64,000 bases of DNA from Geosiphon pyriformis (lineage: Eukaryota > Glomeromycota > Glomeromycetes > Archaeosporales > Geosiphonaceae). The notes under the pieces are model-generated. The model was not told where the DNA came from and did no database searches. It saw only the letters and a list, made by a program, of their open reading frames with translations. Made by a program: the position numbers and the translations under genes. Shown in pieces: positions 1 through 11,381 of the stretch (the first letter of the stretch is position 1; every line of letters begins with the position of its first letter). The stretch spans positions 146,769 through 210,768 of the forward strand of contig JAAOMT010000109.1 in the NCBI GenBank assembly GCA_016748015.1, in the 5' to 3' direction.

Positions 1-1490
1 CTAGTAAATAAGCTGGTCTTTTTTTTTATGGCTTCAACATCTGGTGCTGCTAATACTACCTTTTCAAAAAAAATGATCAAAAAAACCAAAATTTCAAAAA
101 AGTGAGAGCAGTCGCTTGCCTTTGCTATTGTTACACCAAACCTCTTTGTGGTTTTTAATAAGATTTTAAGTGAAATCTTTATAGTATTATCTGGCACATC
201 ATCCAAGATGGACCAAGATTAACCACTGATTGTATTGCCAAATATAGTGTCTTTTAGCAAATTGTTATTGGTTTTAGAAGCAAAACAATTGTTTCTTGTA
301 ATATTATCTGTTTTTAAGAACTGAGTTGACCAAATAGAAACTGAATTATCTTTTCTAGTTTCTGGTGTTGCCACTAGTAGTGCTTGGGAAACCATTATTA
401 ATCATCAAAAGTTTGTTGAATAGGTGGCCTTTTTTTTGGTATCTGGTACTACTTTTAATATTAAATTGACTTATGTTAAGATTGTTTTTTAGTCTGTACA
501 TGGTTTTTTGGATGCAAAATCTGTTTTTAAGGACAATGTAAAGCTTTTTTGTGTGGAGTTTGCTTTTCAAAACTGTATTTTTAGTTGAGCTTACAGGCTC
601 TGTTTACTTTGTTACTCTTAAAATTGCCAAATCTCTGGTGGTTTCTGAGTCTGGTTTCCCTTCTGCTGCTGTTGTGCTGTATAATATGTCTTTAAATGTG
701 TCTGCTGCTAACATTAAGATAGCTTTTAGTGTGTTTGGCAGTATTACTCATGTTGTGCTGAAGTCTGCTGGCATTTGGCAATATATAATTATTTATTTTA
801 AAAAATTGAACTCTGCTGTGTCTGCTTTAAATTATTAGTCAGTTTTGGTGGGCAAAAATAGTGTTAAAATCTTCTTCTTAGTGAATCAAAATAAGATTAT
901 TCTGTCTTGTGATAGGTTTAAGGCCAAGTTAATTAATCTACTGTCTGACTGTACAGCTTTTAAAATTAATAATATGATTTTTTAGGTTGATAGTCAAACA
1001 TGTTTTATTTCTTGTTTTTCTGAATCTGGTTATTATTCTCAGTTTACTCTGATTATATTTGGTTCTCAAGTTGATTTGAATTTTGCGATTATTAAAACTG
1101 GTATTCTAAGAAAATGCTGTATTTGGTAGAAAACTCCTAGTTGTTGGCACTGTTTTAGATGTCAAAAAGTAAACTATTTTGCTGTGAACTGTAAAGTATC
1201 TTCACCTCTCTTTTTTAAGGCTCCCAAAGTGTTTAAACTACGTTTTATAAGTGGTATTTCTTATGTAAAGACTTCTGCTTTCCTAAATTCTTTTGAGTTT
1301 TCTTTCTTGATAGCTTCTATTTCTCTTTTTATGGTTGTTGGTAATCTCTTGGTGTTCTTTTGATTGGCTTCTTTGGAGTCTGATTTGGCCAAGCTTTTTG
1401 CTTTGGTTGAGTCTATTGTCAAACCAGTTGAAAAAACACCCAAAATACTTAATTATAATAATAACTTAGATAATCTAATAATCAATATTT
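1..1490 (+). pseudogene. LINE (non-LTR retrotransposon) ORF1 remnant with RRM-like domain and zinc knuckle
   Basis: The window opens inside a reading frame (codons counted from base 1) that continues the protein begun by the ORF1 copy at 63673-64000; the two overlap in sequence over the last and first roughly 55 bases. The frame is broken by several TAG/TGA stops and by one frameshift near 560-575. The best-kept stretch, 551-838, reads as an RNA-recognition-like fold (IKIAFSVFGSITHVV, then IWQYIIIYFKKLNSAV). A zinc knuckle at about 1142-1194 reads CFRCQKVNYFAVNC; the expected CX2CX4HX4C histidine is Tyr, a single C-to-T change. ORF1 proteins of this type bind the element's RNA. CpG is almost absent. 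The copy is clearly dead. Confidence 0.8.
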
Positions 1491-2460
1491 TTTAGTGTTA
1501 CTAAAGATATTTGGTTTTTTTTTTTAAATATTATTAATGTTTGTTTGCTATGAATTCACGTTTTCTAAAAGCTGTTAAATTTTTGATAACTGAATTTATC
1601 TTTAAATTATCTTCTATAATTTAAATAGCCGATTTTGTACTAATTATTTAATGTAGTTTTTTTATAGTAAAAGTCAATTTTTTCTTAAAAATTGCTCATC
1701 TGGAAGCTTACGAAAAATGTGTAGTTATTTTGCTGTAAAAGTCAACTTTTTTATAGAAATCTCATCTGTAGACTACCTTAATAATTATAATAAGAAAAAA
1801 ATAAAAAATAAAAGAAATATAAAAAAATGAAATTTTATTAAGAGAATTGTTATCTATTTAGGTCTGAAGTTACTAACAAATTACTGAAATTGGTAGCTAA
1901 TTAATTTTAAAACATTAGTTGATTTTCAGAGAATTTCAAATGTAAATAATTTTTAAGAAATTTCGATTTTTAAAGTATCTTAATTTTTATTACTTTTTAT
2001 AAAAGATAATTTACTTTAATTAAAATAATTTTGAGTAAAATAATTCTAAGGTAAAATATATTTCTCGAAAAGAAAAGCTCTTTTTTTATATAACTTGTTA
2101 TAATACTAGTCTATAAACTTGAACTTTTTTCTTTGCCATAATTTCGATAAACTAAAGATATATTTTGATAAACTACAAGTTATTTTGACAAATTATTAAC
2201 TAATTTGGTGAATTATTTATTATTTCAGTGAATTTTTACAAATTTTAATAAATTTTTAAATATTATATAATTTAAAATATTGTGTAATCTGATTATTTTA
2301 ATTTTTTTTGTACAAATTAGATTATTAATTAACTAATAATATTTAATAATTTGATTAAATAATAAGTAATAATTAAAATGATTTTAATATATGTTAATTA
2401 ATAATAAAAATTATAAGAGTAATTTCATGTTAATTAATAGCTAAAATTTTATTAATAACA
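1480..2460 (+). repeat. Repeat A, copy 1, with internal tandem units
   Basis: This stretch matches the reverse complement of 59330-60060 and of about 55600-56510. Shared landmarks include AATTGCTCATCTGGAAGCTTAC near 1690 (first 20 bases shared best) and TGCTGTAAAAGTCAAC near 1731. It holds two adjacent arms of about 58 bp (about 1653-1711 and 1722-1777), then from about 2130 to 2235 a series of degenerate 22-24-bp units built on TTTTGATAAACTACAAGTTA. No long frame is open. In the 59 kb copy the repeat lies upstream of a decayed ORF1, which suggests a LINE 5' region, but here it follows an ORF1 remnant. Boundaries are by eye. Confidence 0.6.
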
Positions 2461-4640
2461 CTAGTCATTAAAAATCAAATTGTAATAGTTATTAGAAAAT
2501 CTAATAATCAATACTTTTAAATCATTAAAATTAAATAACAATAGTTATTTAAGTAATTTAATAATTAACAACAAAAAATAAATAGTTAATAATTAAAAGT
2601 AACAAAAAAATTGTTAATTATATATGTATATATAATATATAATCTTGTGTTTTTTTATTTGTCAAAAAATATATTATTAATATTATATATTGAAAAACTT
2701 AATAATTTGTTATAATATATTTTTTTATAATCAAATTAAATATATCTTATATATTTTTTATATGTGATCAATTACTTAGATTAATTAAGACTATTATAGA
2801 TGTCTATTTTTATTATAATATTATTGTTAAAACCAAAAAAAACAAATATTACATATATAAACCAAAACTTATTATATATACTTCAATAATATCAAGTATT
2901 TACATAATATTATCAAACAAAATAATTGACAAATTATATTTACAGAATACAAAGAATTATTTTTACTTAATATATTACTTAATCTTATATTTAGATCTAT
3001 ATAACTAAATTTTATCTTAATAATTAATTATCAAGCTATATATAAACTTGACCAGTTTTAAAACAGCAATTTTAATATTATTAAAAACTAACTACATTTT
3101 ATAAAATTATTTCTTAAAAACAAAGCTTTTATACAAAATTATTTATAAATTAATTATAATATTTTGAATTTTTTTATAACCTTATTTATAATAAAATTAT
3201 TTAATATTAAATGTTTTATTATTTTAAATAATATTAATATTTTTTATACTAAAAGTAATTTATAATTTTTATATATTTTAATACAATTAAATTATAATTA
3301 ACTTCTTAATTTTATTTGTATTTTATAATTAAATTTATTATTATTATTATTTAATATATAAAATTTAATTTTTATTTAATACAATATAAATTTAATTATA
3401 TTAAATCTAATAAAATAAAACTTATTTTAAAAAACATTTTGTACATATATGTAATTAATATATTATTATTTTAATTTTATTTAATAGTTTTATTTATATT
3501 TAACTTAATATTAAGTGTTTAAAGCATTTAAAAGCTATAATTTAAGTAAATATTTTCTTATTAATATTATTATTCAAAATATCTATATTATTATTATTTT
3601 TAATTTTTAATTTTATTTTAAGTTTACAAATATTTTTATTTAACTTATTAACAATTTTTTTTTTAAATTATAAGACATTTTTTTTCGATTTAATATATAA
3701 AGCTAAAAAAGTTTAACTAATTTTATTACCAAAAAAACCAAAATATTAATAGATTTAACAATAAACTTAATTAATAAAGCCAACTTAATTAATTTAAATT
3801 TAAAGAATTAATTTAAAACTAAATATAAAGTCAATAATAATAAAAAAAACAAAAAAACAGTTTTAATATAAAATTTTATATTAATAAAACAAGATTTTGT
3901 TATTAATAACTTAATAGCTTAAATTTTAATATTTAAAATATTATTAATAATTAAATATTTTTTATAAGATATAAATAAATTAATTTTATTAATAATAGTA
4001 TTTAGGTTAACTTAAAACTAAATATAATCATTGTATATCTTAATTGTTAAGAAAATTCAAAAATAAAATAAATATAATTATAAATTTAAAAAATTAATTC
4101 ACTAATATTATTTAAATTAAAAAATAAGAAAATATATATATAATATAAAATTAGTTAATTAAATATTAGTATTAATAAGATAATATAATAAATAAAATAT
4201 TAAAAATTCCAAAAATAATTATAATTTTTAGAAATAACAAAAGTATCAAAAAATTTTAAAAATATTAAAAAAATATCGAAAATATTAAAAATATTAAAAA
4301 TAATTAAAAAATAATAAAAAATACCAAAATATTTTAATAAGAATAATAATAATAAAATTTAATTATTAATTGTTTTAAAAAAAAACTTTTTTCTTTTATT
4401 TATTTAAAATTTTTCAAAGAGTAAATTTTAAAAGAAATTTTTTTGTATTTTATTGTATTTTATTATTCAGTTAAATATATTCAAATTTTTTTTGAATAAA
4501 AAACTGCTATTAATATTAACAGCTTAATTATAAAAGAAATTAAGAAAAAGTTTAATATTAGTTTGATTATTATTAATTTAATTACCAAAAAAAAGTAGAA
4601 AAAAGATGTGTTAAAAAATTAATACAGTCAAATTTGAAAT
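2461..4640. other. Extremely AT-rich decayed repeat DNA
   Basis: There is no open frame worth reporting. Most of this is A/T with short T and A runs. The one recognisable piece is 3720-3870, listed separately. The rest is probably transposon sequence decayed past recognition, judging by its texture and by its position between two recognisable elements; I cannot name it. Confidence 0.4.
3720..3870 (-). pseudogene. LINE ORF1 C-terminal fragment
   Basis: Read on the minus strand this gives KLALLIKFIVKSINILVF, which parallels the end of ORF1 on the plus strand (AKLFALVESIVKPVEK near 1390-1440). The same DNA recurs in the same orientation at 58441-58575, with mostly transition differences. It is only a scrap; the rest of ORF1 cannot be followed into 3870-4640 with confidence. 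Confidence 0.45.
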
Positions 4641-4649
4641 AACTTATAT

Positions 4650-6200
4650 CTTTAGTAGATACAAAATGCTATAAATTATTACAGATTATAAGTTTTTTAG
4701 GTTTAAGTATATATAGTATACATATAATAAAAATAGATATAATATTATTAAAAAATAAATTTATTTGCATATTCTTATAAAAATCTTTAAATAGTTTATA
4801 TAATATTAAAGAAACTTGTAAGAATTATTTGTTTTTGTTTATTTTATATTTTTTTATAAAGTATATATTTAACATAAGCAAGCTTATTAACTGTATTATA
4901 AAATTTTTTGCTATTTTTAAGTTTTATAAACTGTTCAAGATTTATAATAGCAGTTAGTACATTTTTAATACTTATTATTTTCTGTATCTCTTGTTTTTTA
5001 TCAAAGTTATTATATTTTATTTTACAATTGTTATAATATAATTTGCAATTTCATTATCATTTAGATGTTTTAAAGTAATTATATTGTTTTTTTCAGATAG
5101 ATTTGTCAACTTTTTAATTAATAAATATATAGAATTTAGCTATATATAATTGAATTTTTTGTAACAATTTTTAATCTTTCTAATACTATCTTTTAATTAT
5201 AATTAGCTATTATTTTTAAGTTTGCAATTTTATTCTGAAAGTTGTTATTTGTATTGATTAAAAAAATACTAATTTTGTGCTAACAATAAGTAATTATTTC
5301 ATTTAAAACATTTTTCTATGTTCTATAAATTAGATATATTGTTTAAAATTAATTAATTATATAACTATTATTAGCACTATTATTAAAAAGATTCAATATA
5401 TAGTAAAAAAATAGCAATAGTAATATGTTTTAAAACAATAAATAATTTTAGTATCCATAAGCTAAATATATACTATTAAACTATTTTATATAAATATTTA
5501 TAATAGATTTTATATTATAATTATAATTAACAAAATTGTTTACTAATAATAATATGGTTTGTTTTTTTTTATGCAATTAATAGTCGTAATCAACAAGCCA
5601 CTATCAAAAAATATACCAGTTATCTAAGCATAAGTATTTAAATAATACTAAAAACCAAATTGCTTTTTTGTTTTTTTTTTAAAACAGTATAAATATTTAA
5701 TATAATCAATAATAAGTAATAACAAATACTTAATTCTATTAATATTAGTTGTAAAGACAAGTATTAATTACACTTTTGATTGTTTAATGTTATAATATAA
5801 TATTGTAACAAGATCTTGATTTAGTAATATAGCATAAAATAGTGCAGTTTTATCTATATTGAAAATATTATATAACTTCTAATCAGCAAAAAGTGTTATT
5901 ATATGTACTTATTTATCTTTAATATGCTTAATATTAACTAATAATACTTATCATAAAAGTAAAATAAATATAATCTAATATGATCTTTAAAGCTTTTAAG
6001 TTAATTATTAGATAGTTTTTGGCACTTATTTTTTGTAATATTCAATTAATTACTGAACTTTATGCCAACAGCTCAAATTAAATTTTCAGTAAGTATTATT
6101 TTACATAATTTTATTTTTTAAACAAAAATAACAAGTGCTTTATCAAAGTTATATATATACTTGCTAGTCAAATCACATATTGTATTTGCTTATAGATGAA
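4650..6200 (-). pseudogene. Tigger/pogo-type (DDE_1, CENP-B-like) transposase remnant
   Basis: Minus-strand translation, allowing stops and frameshifts, gives a string of DDE_1 transposase landmarks in the right order. NIFNIDKTALFYAIL (5840-5875) parallels the family's YNMDETGLFF motif and carries the first catalytic Asp. IKQSKV (about 5780) and a TTNINRIKYLLLLIIDY stretch (about 5720-5765) match the KQSK..T and ANA.G..KLPPLVIG blocks. VYI*LMDTKII followed by YCFKTYY (about 5410-5470) matches the IQPMDAGII..FK.YY block. An N-terminal helix-turn-helix-like part may extend to about 6200 and a C-terminal tail to about 4650. Cut-and-paste transposases of this family move DNA elements with TA targets. 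No terminal inverted repeats were found. Dead copy. Confidence 0.65.
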
Positions 6201-6489
6201 AATTTAGTTTATTTTTGATTCAAACTAAAACTAGAAACTGTTTTATGTATGGAAAACCGTTTTTTTTAAAGTGTTTTGTAGTTTAATTAGTTTTTATTAT
6301 TTGCATAATATCAATCAAGCACCATAAGCTTATTATAAAGTTAGTATTCTTATAACTTTGTAAAACACAAGCTAAAAAAATAGCATATTTTTTGTTATTA
6401 GATATAATAAAATTAAAAGACAAAAGAAAAATGCAATGTTACTTATAAAATATAGAAATTATATATTAGTACATAAATTAGCCAATCAG

Positions 6490-6680
6490 AATAGACATAG
6501 TAAAAGTGGAATTCCAGGATTACAGGATTTTTGTGTGAGGAATCGCAGGATTCCAGAATTCCAGAATTCCTCTTGAGAAATTGCAGGATTGCAGGATTTC
6601 CAGGATTTCTGGCTAGAGAATTGAGGAATTCAAGGAATCTCGTACAATGAAATTTATGTATATATAGTGGTAGTGTTAGA
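6490..6680. repeat. Short direct repeats rich in CAGGATT and GAATTCC, possibly an LTR remnant
   Basis: Against the AT-rich surroundings this stretch is GC-richer and built from degenerate 9-11-bp units (CAGGATT, CAGAATTCC, CAGGATTTCC), several of which are GAATTC-centred palindromes. It is followed by a TATATA stretch at about 6659 and then TGGTAGTGTTAGAAGC, which loosely resembles a retrotransposon primer-binding site. That would make it an LTR-like end, but no second copy is present in the window. The overlapping minus-strand open frame 6443-6775 is repetitive and is not called as a gene. Confidence 0.35.
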
Positions 6681-7064
6681 AGCAGAAAAGACAGAATCCT
6701 TAGTTTAAAACCTCCAGTTCCAATCCCTTCATATAATAGTATTCTATGACTTGAAGTGAAAACATCAAATATCAATAAAATACTTTAAAAAATAGTCATC
6801 TTATATATGTTTTTTAAAAGTAATGAGTTTAATTGAAATAAAAATAATTCATAAAAACCAAAATACTTGTCAACAAATATTTTTCAAATATAAAAAATAA
6901 TATAATTGTTAATTAAATATCTAAAATATAAAAAATTGACTTAAAAATTAATTAAATATGCAATAAAACAAGCATAAGTTAACTTTTAGCCTCAAAATCT
7001 ATTTGGAAAAATACTAGATATGTATGTTTTATTCAAAATAAGATTATAAATATATAAAATATTA

Positions 7065-7614
7065 CACTCGGCGGAAAAAAGTCATGGGACACTTTATTAT
7101 TTCTTTAATAACTTTTTATTTTATTTAATACTTAATAACTAGTTGGTCCACCCTCCTTTCTAATACATTCTTCAATACGTCTAGATACACTAGTAACCAA
7201 ATTTATATAGATATTTCGTGGAATTGCTTGCTATTCTTCTTGTAACGCGAGGAAGAATTTGTGATTATTCGGGCGCGGATTTCGTTTTTTGAGTTGTTTT
7301 TGTATATAATCCCATAAATGCTCTATTGGATTCAAATTGGGTGATTGTGCTGGCCATTTAGAAAGTAAATTGAGATGTTTTTGAGCCATCCAAGTCTTAA
7401 CATTGAACTTTGAATTTTTGAATATTCAAAAAAAAATACCGAAAAATTTTATGTTGATAAAAAAACGCGAATTAAATATTGTTAATTATATCTTAGTTTT
7501 GATTAATAATTGTTATTTTAATACATTTCTTACTATTTATAGATATTTTTATCATTCATGGAACACAAATAATAAAAATGTTAAGTGTCCCATGATCAAA
7601 TTTTTTTTCTATAG
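7065..7614 (-). mobile_element. Internally deleted Tc1/mariner element
   Basis: The left end begins after a TA (7063-7064) with CACTCGGCGGAAAAAAGTCA and continues TGGGACACTT. The right end, reverse-complemented, repeats TCATGGGACACTT (about 7583-7595) and is followed by TA at 7615-7616. The element is about 550 bp, far below the 1.3-1.7 kb of a full Tc1, because the transposase middle and N-terminus have been replaced by AT-rich DNA from about 7405 on. It could have moved only with enzyme supplied by another copy. The outer part of the right terminal repeat is diverged. Confidence 0.75.
7132..7404 (-). pseudogene. Tc1-like transposase, C-terminal fragment
   Basis: Minus-strand codons run from about 7404 to a TAA at 7132-7134. 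The fragment contains WPAQSPNLNPIEHLWDYIQK, the DDE_3/Tc1 catalytic-Glu block (family pattern WPxxSPDLNPIE.LW), then IRKEGGPTSY at the C-terminus. One in-frame TAG stands where the family normally has Trp, again a G-to-A change. The first two catalytic Asp residues are absent, so this piece cannot be active. Confidence 0.8.
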
Positions 7615-7616
7615 TA

Positions 7617-9780
7617 AATTGATTTTTATAAGCTAAAATAGAATGAAATATTAGCTAAAATTATTTTTGAATTATTAATTAAAATTGTGTATTTTAAATA
7701 TTTTGTAAATTTTAGTTTTTATTAGAAACAGTAAATATGTTTTTTATAAAATTATTTGTTTAAAGTGTATTAAATTTTTTTTATAATATTTGCAAGTTTG
7801 TTGTCAGATTTTATTATGTTAAGGTTTTTATAGTTAAATTAATTATTTAATTGGCCAAATAATTTTTATATTATTTATGTTAGTATAATAAAGTAACAAT
7901 ATATTTTCCATGACTTTTATCTTTAACTTATTATATTTTTTTTATATAATTAAACTTAGAGATCTTATCTTATATGTGTTTATTTCAATATTAAATTAAA
8001 AATATAATGCATTAATTTTAATAATATAAAAATCTTGTTATTAATAAATACATATATACATAAAGTTATTAGTTCTGTTTGGCTCTTATTTTGTATATAA
8101 AACTAAAATAGCCAAATAATAAAATTTTTCAACTAATATGAAAAAGAATATAATTTTTTTAAAAGTGAAAAATTTTTTGTTAGAAAATATTACTGCCTGT
8201 TTTTAATTTTATTTTGTGATATTGAAGTCTTATCTTTTATATTATAGTAAGTAATTAAGGTAGTAGTAATATATATTAATTAAGTATTAACAAGAAAGTT
8301 ATAAGTTTTTGTATATAAAATCTCTAAATATATTAATAAAAAGCAAAGTATTCTTAAAAATTAACCATAAAACTATAAAATAATTGGGTCATGTGCAAAA
8401 TCTTTTTTAAAGAACATATTAATTATAAATTAATATTTTGAAAAACAGAAAGTTTTAGTATTTCTTATGGACAATAAAATAAATTTTTGAAAAGAACATT
8501 AATATATTTAGTCATATAAATAAGAATTTTTTTTAAAATAATGATATTGTAAAAACATTCAACATTAATTATTATATTATAAAATAAATAAATAAGTATA
8601 TATAAAGTTTACATATTTTTATTTTACTATATTTTATTATTTTAACAATTTCTGCCAAATTTTTTGCTTTTGAAATATGTTCGAAATACAAATATATTGT
8701 TGTTTTATAGAAAGACTGTTATCAAAGATTCATCATTTATTATGGTAATTTTTTTCTTAATAGTTTTGTTTTAAGCATTTATTAAAATTATCAATTTCTT
8801 TAATATTTTTTTTGAAAAATTTATTTAAATTTACTATTTATTAATCTTAATTTAAAATTTTAATAACTATATTGTTAGGTAATTATTTTCAAAATTTAGA
8901 ATATTTAATTAGTTGTTTAATAGGTTGATTAATACATTTTTTGAAATAAAAAAAGATCTTTTCATTATTAGATATTTAAATTATATTAATTTCTGGTGCA
9001 TATCTAAAATATCTGAACACATTTTTAAAAATGAAATTGATACGGTTAACATAATTGGGTATAAAGTTTTTGATATAAATTTTTATGATATTTATAAAGT
9101 ATTTGAAATATTTTTTGGTTGAAAAAAATTTGTATTTGAATAATTATCTTAATCGTTATAACAATAATATTAAAATGTGAAAATTGAAAAATAAAAGAAA
9201 AATATTTTTAATAAATAAAATATGAAATAAATTTTCTTTTTTCAAAATTTATTTACAAAAAATTATATTATGTCAGGAATTGCATATCTTTTGTAAATTT
9301 AATTGATGTTTGATTTTAAATTGAAATTATCTTGAAAATGCATTAAAAGATATTTAGGTAATTTTTTCTTATGAATTGTTAAATTATAATTTGAAAGACA
9401 ATATATAGAGTATTTGTTCATTATATTACTTTTTTTTAATGATATATAAATTTTATGTAACTTCTTTATTTAAGAAATTTTGATTTCGCTAAAAAGATCT
9501 CAACTGTTAAAATACTGATTTTTAATAAAAATGGGATTTGAATTTGTTTTTATGATTATACTAATCCCATAAATGTTTAATTTTGAAGAATTGTAATCAA
9601 GTTAAATAAATAATTAAAATGAAAAATTCTGAAAATTTTTACTATTTTTTGTTGATTGAAAAATCTATTTAAACTTTAAAAAGATTTTTTCAAAAGAGGA
9701 AAACAAATGAATTGGATTTCATATGTAATTTGAAAAATTTTCTTTATTGATATAATTGAATCAAAATTTTGGATCAAAAA
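7617..9780. other. AT-rich intergenic DNA, no gene seen
   Basis: This is long AT-rich sequence with small open frames such as 8913-9122 that show no recognisable domain, no codon bias and no splice context. I see no RNA gene or repeat with a partner elsewhere in the window. Confidence 0.4.
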
Positions 9781-9784
9781 CGTT

Positions 9785-9955
9785 AAAGTTGTAGCTAGGG
9801 CGGTGCAGGTGTAGGAAGCGTTATGGCCATTATACTACAATGAGTTCGTTTCAATGGGCCAAACTACGTTAAAAGAGGGTATACTTGCAATATTCGACTA
9901 AAAAACAAGCTGCAGGAGTCCTCACTAAGCATGAACCCTTAGCTCGACCACTAAA
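9785..9955. other. GC-richer island of unknown origin
   Basis: Inside an otherwise AT-rich desert this 170-bp block has several GC-rich words (GCTAGGGCGGTGCAGGTG, GCTGCAGGAGTCCTC, CCCTTAGCTCGACCAC) and no open frame. On the minus strand, TAGTATAATGG fits the RNA polymerase III A-box pattern, but the only B-box-like words lie on the wrong side of it, so it is not a tRNA gene as it stands. It could be a tRNA-derived SINE fragment, an unknown non-coding RNA, or part of an LTR. Low certainty. Confidence 0.3.
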
Positions 9956-11016
9956 AATATTTTAATTGAAAAAGTTTTTGTAAACTTTTTTTTTTACTGA
10001 TATGAAATATAGAGTATTAGTTTGATAATATTTTAAAAATTCAAGTAAATTAAAACATTTTCAGTTTCTTGAATTTATATTCTTTTATGTTTAAACCTGA
10101 ATTTCTTATATACATTTTTGAAAGAAGGTTCAATTTTATTTCCTTTAGAAATTTCTTTTTTGAATTTAGAAATATTTTCTTTTTAAATTTTATGAATCAA
10201 CAATAAAATATAAGAATTTTTTTTTTGAAGAAGGTTCAATAAATTTAGTTACTCAATTCAGCTTTGAATATTTCTAGTTCATAACGAGAAATATTTTGTT
10301 GTGAATTTTTTATTACGATTCTATTTTTAAACCTCCGAAAAAATGTATTAATCAACTATTTTTCAATTAATATAAAAACAGTTTATTTTTATAATAAACT
10401 TTCTCCAATCAAGAAAAATAATAAATCATGAGTTGTGATACTTTTTCATGTAAATTTCATATTTCTCATTAAAGTAAAAAATTATTGATTAGAAAGTCAC
10501 TTAATTGTTTTAAAGGCACTAATTATTTTAAGACTTTGGTCAACTCATGAATATTTTTTGCTTCTAACTTTGGCTTAGAATCTTAATTTAAAAGTTAGCT
10601 TAGTTTTTCTAGAATCAAAAATTTAATGAAAGAGTTTAGAACAAAATAAAAAATTTTATTCAAAGGATAAAATTTAAAAATTTGATTTTAGTTTCAGAAC
10701 AGTAATATAAAGTAATTTAAATTTAATAAATTTATTTGCAAACTTCAAACTAGTGAAGATTATATTTTTTTAAAAAAACTCTTCAAACTCATTTTGATTT
10801 TTTAAATAGATTTTCTTTGGCTTGGTTAATCTGAAATTAATTTTGAAATTAACTTTTTCAATTAAGAATTATCAGAATTCTACAAAACAAGAGCTAAAAT
10901 ATCAAAATACAAGTAGCATTATAAATTCATTTATTTACTATTTGAACCTGCATAATTAATACAAGCTGATAGCTGTTCCACATAATGAACACAATGTCCC
11001 AGCATGATCATAATGA

Positions 11017-11017
<1 letters not shown>

Positions 11018-11074
<57 letters not shown>
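11018..11074. repeat. (ATT)n microsatellite
   Basis: An uninterrupted run of about 19 ATT units, directly preceded by an ATGATCAT palindrome. Confidence 0.95.
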
Positions 11075-11075
<1 letters not shown>

Positions 11076-11361
11076 TTGATTATTACTAAATAAACATTTG
11101 GGCGTCAGTACGAAAGAAATTTAGGAAACCCTTTGTTACTGGTGGTTTAAATAAGGATTATTTTCTCCGATGAGATGGTTCGTGCGTCAACGTCAAAATT
11201 TTTAATTACAATGAAACTTGGGGGTTTCCCTTGCATAAAAAATTTATTCGTAAATTCTGCATTAATAGAATAAAATTATATTTATTTTTTAAGAAAATAT
11301 ATGAAATTTAATTAAATAAAACTTTAAAAATTTGAGACTTCTACCATCCATTTTAAAATCA

Positions 11362-11381
11362 CCCCCCCCCCCCCCCCCCCC
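11362..11381. repeat. C20 homopolymer
   Basis: Twenty consecutive C on the plus strand, flanked by CCATTTTAAAATCA and ATGAATTTAA. A pure C/G run of this length is striking in such an AT-rich region; the complementary G tract could form a G-quadruplex. Its true length may vary because of replication slippage or sequencing error. Confidence 0.9.

Noticed and set aside
6443-6775. 110-codon minus frame
   Set aside because: It is largely made by the CAGGATT/GAATTCC repeats and gives no known domain.
9785-9955. Possible tRNA or 5S rRNA gene
   Set aside because: A-box-like and B-box-like words are in the wrong order and no cloverleaf can be drawn. No 5S rRNA landmarks are seen.
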